A stretch of 32,331 nucleotides of DNA. Origin: Candidatus Shapirobacteria bacterium. Its GTDB lineage: Bacteria > Patescibacteriota > Microgenomatia > PFEM01 > JAPLYW01. Under the pieces are notes generated by a model. It made no database searches and was not told the origin of the DNA. It was given only the letters and a program-made list of their open reading frames with translations. The position numbers and the translations under genes were made by a program. Shown piece by piece: positions 1 to 6,382 of the stretch (position 1 is the first letter of the stretch; each line of letters begins with the position of its first letter). The DNA lies in the NCBI GenBank assembly GCA_026395335.1, contig JAPLYW010000005.1:1-32331 (forward strand), written 5' to 3'.

Positions 1-1616
1 GGCATACCGCCACCCATACCGCCCATTGGTGATTCTTTTTCTTTTTCAGGAATATCAGTAATCAAACATTCAGTTGTTAAAATCATCGTTGCTACAGAAA
101 CAGCATTTTGTAATGCCGTTCTGGTAACTTTGGCCGGGTCAATAATACCAGCTTTAATCATATCCAAATATTCACCGGTTAAAACATTAAAACCAAAACC
201 AGCCGGATTTTTCTTAACATTAGAAATGACAACATTCCCATCCTCACCGGCATTAGAAGCCAAAAGTTTCATCGGTGACTCCAAAGCTTTTTGAACAATC
301 TTAGCACCGGTCAACTCATCACCACTTAAATCTTTAAAATCAATCGCTTTAGCCGCAGTTATCAAAGCAACGCCGCCACCAGGGACAATCCCTTCTTCAA
401 TTGCGGCTTTAGTAGCCGCTACGGCATCTTTAACTCTTTCCTGTTTTTCTTTCATCTCTGTTTCGGTTGCCGCTCCAACTTCAATAACCGCTACGCCACC
501 AGCTAATTTAGCTAATCTTTCTTGAAGTTTCTCTTTATCAAATTCAGAAGTTGTTCGGTCTAATTCTGCTCTAATTTGCTTAATACGGCTTTCGATCTCT
601 TTTCTCTCACCTTTACCGCCAACAATTACGGTAGTATCTTTATCAGCCGTAACTCGATCAGCTTGGCCTAAATCTTCAATTGTTACATCTTCTAATTTGC
701 GGCCAATATCCTGAGAAATCACAGTTCCACCGGTTAAAACAGCAATATCCTGAAGCATTTCTTTTCTTCGATCACCAAAACCAGGAGCCTCAACTACTAA
801 AACATTAAAAGTGCCTCTTAACTTATTAACAACTAAAGTTGCTAAAGCCTCGCCATCAACTTCATCAGCAATAATAACCAAGTTCTTGGAAATCTTAACT
901 AATTTTTCCAAAAATGGCAGCAATTCCTGAATAGAGGAGATTTTTTTATCAGTCAATAAAAGATAAGCGTCTTCAATAGAAGCTTCCATAGTATCGGAAT
1001 TGGAAATAAAGTAAGCGGAAGAATAACCTTTATCAAATTCCATCCCTTCCTTATAATCAATCACTAAATCCATACCTTTACCTTCTTCAACAGTGATAAC
1101 TCCATTAGAACCAACTTTTTTCAAGGCTTCAGCGATTTTACTGCCAATTTCTTCATTTTGAGCTGAAATAGTCGCTACCTGAATAATCTTATCAGAGTTG
1201 TCTTTAATAACTTGGGATTGTTTTTTAATTGCGGCTAAAACCTGATTAGCTGCCTTTTCAATACCTTTGTTTAAAATCATTGGGTTAGCTCCAGCCGTAA
1301 TATTCTTAATCCCCTCATCAACAATGGCCTGAGTTAAAATTGTCGCTGTCGTTGTTCCATCCCCAGTCACGTCATTAGTTTTATCAGCAGCTTCTTTCAT
1401 TAATTGAGCCCCCATATTTTCAAAAGGATCTTGTAACTCAATTTCTTTGGCAACCGAAACACCATCATGAACAACAGTCGGCGCTCCCCATTTTTTGTCC
1501 AAAGCCACATTACGACCTTTTGGGCCTAAAGTTGTTCCTACTGCTTTAGCCACGGCATCAACACCTTTTTTTAATTTTTCTCTAGCTTCTGATGAATATT
1601 TAATTTGTTTCGCCAT
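1..1616 (-). CDS. groEL: Chaperonin GroEL (60 kDa), 3' end cut by window edge
   Basis: Large subunit of the ATP-dependent folding chamber, working with GroES in the cytosol. Reading leftward from the ATG at 1616-1614 gives an uninterrupted frame of 538 codons. It starts [18 protein letters not shown], has the nucleotide-binding signature [10 protein letters not shown] near residues 85-94, and reaches the Gly/Met-rich tail (GGMGGGM) at the window edge, so only a few codons and the stop are missing. Family members are about 540-550 residues. A GGAGA ribosome-binding site lies a few bases upstream of the ATG. The gene follows groES by 55 bp, and that gap holds a 27-bp hairpin repeat shared with two other genes in this window. 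Transcription probably comes from the groES promoter. Identification is certain. Confidence 0.97.
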   Translation of the reverse strand, partial: MAKQIKYSSEAREKLKKGVDAVAKAVGTTLGPKGRNVALDKKWGAPTVVHDGVSVAKEIELQDPFENMGAQLMKEAADKTNDVTGDGTTTATILTQAIVDEGIKNITAGANPMILNKGIEKAANQVLAAIKKQSQVIKDNSDKIIQVATISAQNEEIGSKIAEALKKVGSNGVITVEEGKGMDLVIDYKEGMEFDKGYSSAYFISNSDTMEASIEDAYLLLTDKKISSIQELLPFLEKLVKISKNLVIIADEVDGEALATLVVNKLRGTFNVLVVEAPGFGDRRKEMLQDIAVLTGGTVISQDIGRKLEDVTIEDLGQADRVTADKDTTVIVGGKGERKEIESRIKQIRAELDRTTSEFDKEKLQERLAKLAGGVAVIEVGAATETEMKEKQERVKDAVAATKAAIEEGIVPGGGVALITAAKAIDFKDLSGDELTGAKIVQKALESPMKLLASNAGEDGNVVISNVKKNPAGFGFNVLTGEYLDMIKAGIIDPAKVTRTALQNAVSVATMILTTECLITDIPEKEKESPMGGMGGGM

Positions 1617-1634
1617 TTTGAGTCTCCGAAAAAC

Positions 1635-1661
1635 AAGGTTCTGTCGTTTCGACAGGTCCTT
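1635..1661 (-). repeat. 27-bp hairpin repeat, copy 1 (upstream of groEL)
   Basis: Read on the minus strand it has outer AAG/CTT pairing, a GAC/AAC internal loop, and an inner stem CTGTCG/CGACAG closed by an AAA loop. GTTTTT follows. It lies 18 bp before the groEL ATG, between groES and groEL, in sense orientation. Copies 2 and 3 are at 6356-6382 and 23580-23606. Confidence 0.9.
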
Positions 1662-1671
1662 ATATTGTACT

Positions 1672-1995
1672 TTACTTAATAACCGCTAAAATATCTTCAA
1701 ATTTTACAAAAATATATTCCTTGCCAATCATTCCAAACTTGACTTCATCTCCGCCCCATTTTTTATAAATCACAATCTCACCAATTTTAAATTCAGGTTC
1801 AATTTTTTTCCCGGAATCAGTAATATGAGGTCCGCCCAAAGCAATAACTTTACCTTTTTGTGATTTCTCGTCATGAGTATCCGGAAGAACAATTCCTGTT
1901 GCTGTCTTCTTTTCCATCTCCACCGGCTCAATTAAAACATAACCAGCCATTGGTTTTAATTTTGGCAGAGAACTAATATTTTCCATTTTTGACAT
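1672..1995 (-). CDS. groES: Co-chaperonin GroES (10 kDa)
   Basis: Heptameric lid of the GroEL chamber. The 107-residue product has the family core: [22 protein letters not shown] near the N-terminus (mobile loop region), then [19 protein letters not shown] and the C-terminal [14 protein letters not shown]. It is roughly ten residues longer than usual at the N-terminus ([13 protein letters not shown]). The ATG at 1995 is used here, but the ATG at codon 4 would also fit because neither has a clear Shine-Dalgarno sequence. It is first in the groES-groEL operon, with a strong promoter at 2031-2059. No CIRCE (HrcA) operator is visible, so heat control, if any, works differently. Confidence 0.95.
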   Translation of the reverse strand: MSKMENISSLPKLKPMAGYVLIEPVEMEKKTATGIVLPDTHDEKSQKGKVIALGGPHITDSGKKIEPEFKIGEIVIYKKWGGDEVKFGMIGKEYIFVKFEDILAVIK

Positions 1996-2030
1996 TGGGA
2001 TTAATTATCAATCAATACTAACAATTGCTT

Positions 2031-2059
2031 ATTGTAAAAAGATTGGTTGCTCTTGTCAA
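2031..2059 (-). promoter_or_regulatory. Sigma70-type promoter for groES-groEL
   Basis: Minus strand TTGACA (2059-2054), a 17-bp spacer and TACAAT (2036-2031), near-consensus. Predicted transcription start is about 2024, leaving a leader of about 30 nt before the groES ATG. It is divergent from the promoter of the gene at 2114. Confidence 0.75.
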
Positions 2060-2098
2060 GAAGCTAATTAATAACTCTAACTCTTAACTTTTCTCCTA

Positions 2099-2107
2099 TG
2101 CTATACT
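2099..2107 (+). promoter_or_regulatory. Extended -10 promoter giving a leaderless transcript
   Basis: TG-c-TATACT: TG at 2099-2100 and the -10 hexamer at 2102-2107. The predicted start, about 7 nt beyond the hexamer, coincides with the ATG at 2114, so the mRNA would have no 5' leader. No convincing -35 is seen, as expected for an extended -10 promoter. Confidence 0.6.
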
Positions 2108-2113
2108 TCAAGC

Positions 2114-2809
2114 ATGAATTTTAAAGAAGTTTTCTCTAACAATAAAGTAGTTTTACCAGTTGTTCATGTAAAAACAGAGAAACAAACACTTAACAATGTT
2201 TTTATTGCTAAAGAAAACGGAGCCGACGGAGCTTTTCTTATTAGTATGGAAGGAATGAACCATCATGATTTATTAAAAATGTATGAGGTTGTCCAAAAAG
2301 AGGTACCTACTTTTTGGCTTGGTATTAACTATCTTGATCTTAGAGCGATTCATGTTTTTGAAAATTTAAATAGTCATATAAACGGAGCCTGGGTTGATGA
2401 TGCTGAAATTTTTGAACAGGTAAATTTGCAGCTTAACGCCGAGAAAATTAGTGAGGCTAGGAAAAAAAGTGGTTGGAAAGGATTATATTTTGGCGGAGTT
2501 GCCTTTAAGTATCAGCGAGAAGTCAACAACTATAAAAAGGTAGCGGAAATTGCTAAACATTATATGGATGTTATCACTACTAGTGGAACACAAACTGGCT
2601 CAGCTCCTGATTTAAGAAAAATTGAAATTATGAAAGAAGCAGTTGGTGATTCACCTTTAGCTATTGCTAGTGGGATTTCTCCAGAAAATGTCGGTAAATT
2701 TAAAAAAGTCGCTGATTGTTTTTTAGTCGCTACCAGTATTCTCAAACCAGGAACTGAAGATTTTGATCCGTCAAAAGTTAAAGAATTAATTGAAGCTGTT
2801 AGAGGCTAA
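2114..2809 (+). CDS. BtpA-like TIM-barrel protein
   Basis: A 231-residue soluble protein resembling the BtpA/SgcQ family of TIM barrels. Visible features are VVLPVVHV at the start (first strand), the repeated strand pattern NGADGAFLIS, FWLGINYLDL and GLYFGGVAFKY, and the C-terminal phosphate-binding-like segment PLAIASGISPENV followed by DCFLVATSIL. BtpA itself was named for photosystem I biogenesis in cyanobacteria, which cannot apply here; the reaction of the wider family is unknown. The stop is 3 bp before the next gene, a NADAR-family protein, so the two are almost certainly co-transcribed, suggesting a shared nucleotide or ribose substrate (inference). The transcript looks leaderless. 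Family assignment is moderately sure; function is not known. Confidence 0.7.
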   Translation: MNFKEVFSNNKVVLPVVHVKTEKQTLNNVFIAKENGADGAFLISMEGMNHHDLLKMYEVVQKEVPTFWLGINYLDLRAIHVFENLNSHINGAWVDDAEIFEQVNLQLNAEKISEARKKSGWKGLYFGGVAFKYQREVNNYKKVAEIAKHYMDVITTSGTQTGSAPDLRKIEIMKEAVGDSPLAIASGISPENVGKFKKVADCFLVATSILKPGTEDFDPSKVKELIEAVRG

Positions 2810-2812
2810 TTA

Positions 2813-3331
2813 ATGAAAAAAGAACAAGAATTTAACCAGTTGGAAAATCAAATAGAAAAAATTATTAATGTTAATTCTACTAGTGAAAATGAAACAGAAA
2901 AGGTTTTAAGTAATTTAGCCCATACTCCATTCGATATGGATGGCAAACATTATGAATCAGTCGAGGGATTTTGGCAGGGATTGAAATTTCCTGAAGGAAG
3001 TGATGAAAGAGAAAAAATTGCTGAACTTTTTGGAATTGAAGCCAAAAAAGCCGGAAGAAAAGCAGAGGATTTAGCTGAATTTGAATACCAAGGTAAAAAA
3101 TTTAAAATTGGTTCAAAAGAACATCAAAAATTAATAAAAAAAGCAATCACTGCTAAACTTAAACAAAACCCTTCTGTTTTAAATTTACTATTAAAAACAG
3201 GCGAGAAAAAGATTACTCATATTCTTAAAAATTCTGTGGGACAGATTTCTCCTGATAGTAAAACCATTCCCGGAGAAAAATTTTGTCAAATCTTAATGGA
3301 TTTAAGGGAAGATTTCAGAAAAAAGTCATAA
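2813..3331 (+). CDS. NADAR-family (YbiA/DUF1768-like) protein
   Basis: A 172-residue protein. After a charged N-terminal helix (about residues 1-28) comes the NADAR hallmark: LSNLAHTPFDMDGKHY, then SVEGFWQGLKF, corresponding to the family pattern SNF..PF..dG..Y.tvEh.fQ..KF. It continues with a helical region and KITHILKN. NADAR proteins act on NAD/ADP-ribose-type N-glycosides; characterised members include riboflavin-pathway YbiA and enzymes that remove ADP-ribose from guanine in DNA. Which activity applies here cannot be told from sequence. It is 3 bp downstream of the BtpA-like gene and is followed directly by a terminator, so the operon has two genes. Confidence 0.75.
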   Translation: MKKEQEFNQLENQIEKIINVNSTSENETEKVLSNLAHTPFDMDGKHYESVEGFWQGLKFPEGSDEREKIAELFGIEAKKAGRKAEDLAEFEYQGKKFKIGSKEHQKLIKKAITAKLKQNPSVLNLLLKTGEKKITHILKNSVGQISPDSKTIPGEKFCQILMDLREDFRKKS

Positions 3332-3332
3332 A

Positions 3333-3369
3333 AAAACCGGAGGGCTATTCACATAGACCTGCCGGTTTT
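3333..3369. terminator. Bidirectional intrinsic terminator
   Basis: Stem AAAACCGG (3333-3340) pairs with CCGGTTTT (3362-3369). Inside, AGG/CCT and CTAT/ATAG pair around a TCAC loop. A and T tracts flank both sides, so it works in both directions, between the converging NADAR gene (stop 3331) and the membrane-protein gene (stop 3382). Confidence 0.85.
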
Positions 3370-3381
3370 AATTTAAATTTT

Positions 3382-3669
3382 TCAGTTAATAACTTTTACT
3401 TTATCTTTCTTAGATATGATTTTCTTTTTTTGTCTTGCTAAAAATTTTTTAAATTTAAAAATATCTTTAACAAGATAATAAAGACAGAAACAAGCTAGAA
3501 TAAAGACAATTCCTAGTACAAAAATCGTTGAAGTTAAAGAAGAATTTACAATCTCCGTTACCAAAGGATTCCAAATACCTAAAAGGTATAAAGCAATTAC
3601 TAAAACCACGAATAAAAAACCAGATGTTCCTATACAGTCCCGTATAATATTACAAACATACTTTCTCAT
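3382..3669 (-). CDS. Small two-helix membrane protein, unknown function
   Basis: A 95-residue protein of no family I recognise. It has a short basic N-terminus (MRKYVCNIIRDCIG), two hydrophobic helices (about residues 16-36, FLFVVLVIALYLLGIW, and 48-68, TIFVLGIVFILACFCLYYLV) and a strongly basic tail rich in Lys. The ATG at 3669 is chosen because AAGGAGAAGGAA stands just before it; an upstream ATG six codons earlier would place the ribosome-binding site inside the gene. It lies 37 bp downstream of the zinc-knuckle gene and may be co-transcribed with it. Confidence 0.6.
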   Translation of the reverse strand: MRKYVCNIIRDCIGTSGFLFVVLVIALYLLGIWNPLVTEIVNSSLTSTIFVLGIVFILACFCLYYLVKDIFKFKKFLARQKKKIISKKDKVKVIN

Positions 3670-3706
3670 TTCCTTCTCCTTAAACAAAAATATTAAGTTA
3701 ATAAGA

Positions 3707-4582
3707 TTATTTACAGATTGTTTTCTTCACTAACTCATAAAGTTTAATTAAACCTGCCAGAAGGGTTATCTGCTGTAAAGAATTATCAGCATTATTAGAA
3801 CTAAATCTATAACCTTTTCCTTCATCATCAGACCAATCAGTTGGGTTTAAACCACAAGCATCACCTGGACAAGATGTCGTAAATCTGCCTTTACCCCTTT
3901 TAAAGGTATAGAACTTGTTTTTCTCATAATCAGTGAGTGTGAACATTTTTTTGTAAGCAATCTGCATGGCGTTATTAACTTCTGGGATGTCAATTTCATC
4001 ATTACTTAAAGACATTAGCCATTGTTTAAAAGGAATGCTGATCTTTCCATATAGCGAACCACCCTGACCTCCTTTAGTAGTCACTGTCCGAACAGTCATT
4101 AGTTGAGAAAAAGATGCAGATGTTTCTTTTTCAGGAAATTCCAAAAAAGTAGTAAAAAAGGTAAAACTAGCGGAAATAGCACGGACTTGATCCCAGTCTA
4201 TGATAGATTCTTTACTAGTTCCATCACATAAAGCACACTTTTTTTTCAAGTATTTATCATACCCTGATCCGTTACAAAAATGGCATGTCTTCTTGGCTCC
4301 TTCTTTAGAAGAGGGTATTTTAATTAAAAACTCAATAAAGTTGTCTTTTTCACCTTGGTGTTTAAAAACTTTATTAAAACCAATATCTCCATTAAAATCA
4401 CTGGCGAATTCAGAAAACTTAAACTTATCCATTAAAGTCTTCATTGTGTAATGATTTTGTAAATTAATATGAAGATTTTCAATAAATTCTTTATGGACTC
4501 TTAGGATAATTGCCGGTATTTTTTCCTCAAAGGATAATTCATACCAGCAGGGAATGTTTTTGTACATAATTGAATCACGCAC
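3707..4582 (-). CDS. Protein with DnaJ-type CxxCxGxG zinc knuckles, unknown function
   Basis: About 291 residues. The recognisable part is near residues 99-125: CHFCNGSG, a 9-residue spacer, then CALCDGTS, which looks like one zinc-binding unit of the DnaJ cysteine-rich region; no J-domain is present. A further Cys pair (TTSCPGDACG) lies near the C-terminus. The rest is soluble and matches no family I know. The GTG at 4582 is preferred because GAGGTGA lies 6 nt before it; a GTG at 4591 and an ATG at 4567 are alternatives. It has its own promoter (4711-4739) and a leader of about 120 nt. It and the next gene could be recently acquired, but there is no mobile-element signature. Confidence 0.6.
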   Translation of the reverse strand: MRDSIMYKNIPCWYELSFEEKIPAIILRVHKEFIENLHINLQNHYTMKTLMDKFKFSEFASDFNGDIGFNKVFKHQGEKDNFIEFLIKIPSSKEGAKKTCHFCNGSGYDKYLKKKCALCDGTSKESIIDWDQVRAISASFTFFTTFLEFPEKETSASFSQLMTVRTVTTKGGQGGSLYGKISIPFKQWLMSLSNDEIDIPEVNNAMQIAYKKMFTLTDYEKNKFYTFKRGKGRFTTSCPGDACGLNPTDWSDDEGKGYRFSSNNADNSLQQITLLAGLIKLYELVKKTICK

Positions 4583-4710
4583 TTTAATCACCTCTTTTGA
4601 AGTAAAATTATTAAAAAGTTAAAGAACACTGAAAATTTATTTTAAAAGCAAATTGTTGGGATTTCCGCTTTTAGAAAACCTAAAATTTACTGAATAAACT
4701 AAGTAGGAAG

Positions 4711-4739
4711 AATATAAGTCAAAAAGAAGCAAAAGTCAA
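4711..4739 (-). promoter_or_regulatory. Promoter for the zinc-knuckle gene
   Basis: Minus strand TTGACT (4739-4734), 17-bp spacer, TATATT (4716-4711). The predicted start is near 4704. The leader contains a weak hairpin, TTTTAG/CTAAAA at 4669-4685. Confidence 0.5.
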
Positions 4740-4748
4740 ATAAAAAAT

Positions 4749-5492
4749 TTATTCATTTAAAGTCAAAAGAAACATTAGGCCAACCCCCAAAAGCAGACCT
4801 AAAAGTTGAATGAATGATTTGCCAATTTTAGTTTCTTTATGAAGCTCTGGAATTAAATCAGAACCAGCAATATAAATAAAATTACCGGCGGCAAAAGGGA
4901 TAATTAATTTACTGAAAATAATAATTTTGGCTCCAATCGCTAAAGTTAAAATGGCCCCCAGAACAGCTGTTAATGCCGAAATAAAGTTTAAGAACAAGGC
5001 TTTTTTATTAGTAAAACCGCCATGAATAAGAACGCTAAATTCTCCAATTTCCTGAGGGATTTCATGAAAAATAACCGCTAAACTGGTAGTTAAACCTAAA
5101 GAAAAACTTGTCATAAAACTAGCGGCCACGACCACACCGTCAATAAAGTTATGAAAGGCATCACCAATTAAATTCATAAAAACTACCGGATGTGGATGCT
5201 GACTTGAAGTTGGAATATGACAATGACGCCAGGCAATAAATTTTTCCAAAATGAAAAAGGCTAGAATGCCGCCTATAACCGCAAAAGAAAAACTGAAACC
5301 AGTTCCTAAATCATTAACCGCCTCAGGCAGAAGATGGAAAAAAGCTCCGCCTAACATACTTCCGGCTGCAAAACTAACTAAAAAGAATAAAATCTTTTGT
5401 AAAACTTCTTTTTTAAGGCATAAAAACAGAACACCAACAAAGGAGATTAAACTGATAATAAAAACGCTAATTAGAGAAAAAAACCAAATCAC
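4749..5492 (-). CDS. ZIP-family divalent metal transporter
   Basis: Integral membrane protein, 247 residues with about seven or eight hydrophobic helices, moving Zn2+ or related metals into the cytoplasm. Helix 4 carries HNFIDG and helix 5 carries HEIPQEIG, the paired metal-binding motifs of the ZIP family. A His-rich stretch between helices 3 and 4 (WRHCHIPTSSQHPHP) is the usual variable metal-binding loop. Early motifs AAGSMLGGAFFHLLPEA also fit. It starts at GTG 5492, overlapping the preceding gene's TGA by 4 bp (GTGA), which implies translational coupling. Substrate metal cannot be decided from sequence. Confidence 0.9.
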   Translation of the reverse strand: MIWFFSLISVFIISLISFVGVLFLCLKKEVLQKILFFLVSFAAGSMLGGAFFHLLPEAVNDLGTGFSFSFAVIGGILAFFILEKFIAWRHCHIPTSSQHPHPVVFMNLIGDAFHNFIDGVVVAASFMTSFSLGLTTSLAVIFHEIPQEIGEFSVLIHGGFTNKKALFLNFISALTAVLGAILTLAIGAKIIIFSKLIIPFAAGNFIYIAGSDLIPELHKETKIGKSFIQLLGLLLGVGLMFLLTLNE

Positions 5493-5674
5493 CTTTTTAA
5501 ACCTAATTTAATTAATCTTTTTTTGTATTCTAACATAATTGAAACATGACAGTCATTTGGATGAAAAAGTAAACGACCTTCCTCAATTACTTCTGTAGTT
5601 TTCTTTGAGGCCATATATTTTAATTGCCAATTTTTAGCTACGATTTCCAGTTTGGTAAGAATTTTTTGTACCAT
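5489..5674 (-). CDS. Small ORF, probable detached C-terminus of the nucleotidyltransferase
   Basis: A 61-residue frame ending FHPNDCHVSIMLEYKKRLIKLGLKR. From memory, a segment of this kind (LE..AK..QL.YM, then FHP.D and a terminal Lys/Arg helix) closes longer nucleotidyltransferase-like proteins in related genomes, so this looks like their C-terminal part separated by a frameshift around 5640-5660. Against simple decay, it has a strong ribosome-binding site (AAAGGAGAACCA before the ATG at 5674) lying inside the upstream gene, so it can be translated by itself, coupled to that gene. It overlaps the upstream gene by 37 bp and the ZIP gene by 4 bp. An annotator could call it a gene or a fragment. 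Confidence 0.55.
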   Translation of the reverse strand: MVQKILTKLEIVAKNWQLKYMASKKTTEVIEEGRLLFHPNDCHVSIMLEYKKRLIKLGLKR

Positions 5675-6312
5675 TGGTTCTCCTTTGAAAATTTTTGATA
5701 AACTTTTTCTCTTTGCCATAAAATTTTTAATTGACAAATTTCATGGGCTGTAAAAAGGTTTTGCTCAGATTTAGGAAAAGCTAAATGCTTTTCGTCTAAA
5801 AACATATTAAGACAAATTTTATCCTTAACTTTTTTATCTCCAGGTCGCCTTCGCTTTGAAACTAATTCTATTAAAAAAATTGTTAATAAGCGGGTTAACC
5901 AAAGTCTTTTTTGCCCAGTAATAATCAGTAAATCAATATCGTCATTTTCATCAGCATTCTTCATAGCTAAGTTACCAGTAACACTCACCATTTTAATAAA
6001 AGGGATTAATCTTAACCAATTAGCAACCTCCTGAGCTATTTTGGTTTTTTCCTGACTCCATTTAAATCGTTGAAGTCTTTGTTGAATAATTTTTTGGCGG
6101 TTTTTAAAACAATAAAAACCATCGTGATATGTGATATGTAATACAAGATAAGAATCTTCATTTAATTGCTTCCGTATCTCGTTTTGCGTCTCACGTCTTA
6201 CGTTGCCCGTATCACTTATTAAAAATTTATGGATTTCTTCCAAAGTTAACGGGTAAGCAAAAACATCAGCATAGGCTAATGTTTTTAAAATCTTTTCCTG
6301 AAACTCGACCAT
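5638..6312 (-). CDS. Nucleotidyltransferase-domain protein carrying inserted repeats
   Basis: A 224-residue protein. An N-terminal winged-helix-like region (AYADVFAYPLTLEEIHKFL) precedes a nucleotidyltransferase core near residues 100-125: SVTGNLAMKNADENDDIDLLII, matching the family pattern G-S..-DxD. No substrate can be assigned. Codons about 33-63 (6124-6215) are made largely of heptanucleotide repeats and look like in-frame insertions (SDTGNVRRETQNEIR and YLVLHITYHDG). The ATG at 6312 is chosen over an in-frame TTG at 6357, which falls inside a hairpin repeat. The protein ends FLPNWKS, and the following 61-residue frame appears to contain the missing C-terminus. Confidence 0.7.
   Translation of the reverse strand: MVEFQEKILKTLAYADVFAYPLTLEEIHKFLISDTGNVRRETQNEIRKQLNEDSYLVLHITYHDGFYCFKNRQKIIQQRLQRFKWSQEKTKIAQEVANWLRLIPFIKMVSVTGNLAMKNADENDDIDLLIITGQKRLWLTRLLTIFLIELVSKRRRPGDKKVKDKICLNMFLDEKHLAFPKSEQNLFTAHEICQLKILWQREKVYQKFSKENQWYKKFLPNWKS
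6124..6158. repeat. Heptanucleotide tandem repeat, five units, inside the nucleotidyltransferase gene
   Basis: Five 7-nt units on the plus strand, starting GTGATAT (6124) and an exact second copy (6131), then GTAATAC and two degenerate units. Period 7 is clear by eye. It lies inside a coding region. Confidence 0.65.
6174..6215. repeat. Heptanucleotide tandem repeat, six units, inside the nucleotidyltransferase gene
   Basis: Six 7-nt units on the plus strand, each beginning GT and ending C, for example GTCTCAC (6188), GTCTTAC (6195) and GTATCAC (6209). The total of 42 bp equals 14 codons, so the insertion is frame-neutral. The units resemble those at 19661-19695. Confidence 0.75.
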
Positions 6313-6332
6313 AAATTTTTTTTCTATTTTGA

Positions 6333-6348
6333 TCCGCCAGTTAGCGGA
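6333..6348. repeat. Small palindrome in the nucleotidyltransferase leader
   Basis: TCCGC (6333-6337) and GCGGA (6344-6348) form a 5-bp stem with loop CAGTTA. It lies between the 27-bp hairpin repeat and the ATG at 6312. Confidence 0.6.
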
Positions 6349-6355
6349 GAGAAAC

Positions 6356-6382
6356 AAGGTTCTATCGTTTCGATAGGTTCTT
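6356..6382 (-). repeat. 27-bp hairpin repeat, copy 2 (upstream of the nucleotidyltransferase gene)
   Basis: Minus strand: outer AAG/CTT, AAC/AAC internal loop, inner stem CTATCG/CGATAG with AAA loop, then GTTTCTC. The third stem pair is A-T here where copies 1 and 3 have G-C, a compensatory double change. It overlaps two bases of the stop codon of the gene at 6381-7976. Confidence 0.9.

Noticed and set aside
1635-1661. Simple intrinsic terminator of groES
   Set aside because: A terminator here would silence groEL, the same structure sits in leaders before two other genes, and the copy 2 stem is followed by only three Ts; an attenuator role is possible but a plain terminator is unlikely.
1996-2113. 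Possible CIRCE (HrcA) operator before groES
   Set aside because: No TTAGCACTC-N9-GAGTGCTAA-like inverted repeat is present; only loosely similar AT-rich words.
4669-4685. Hairpin TTTTAG/CTAAAA as a riboswitch or terminator in the leader before the zinc-knuckle gene
   Set aside because: A 6-bp AT stem without a conserved core; too weak to call.
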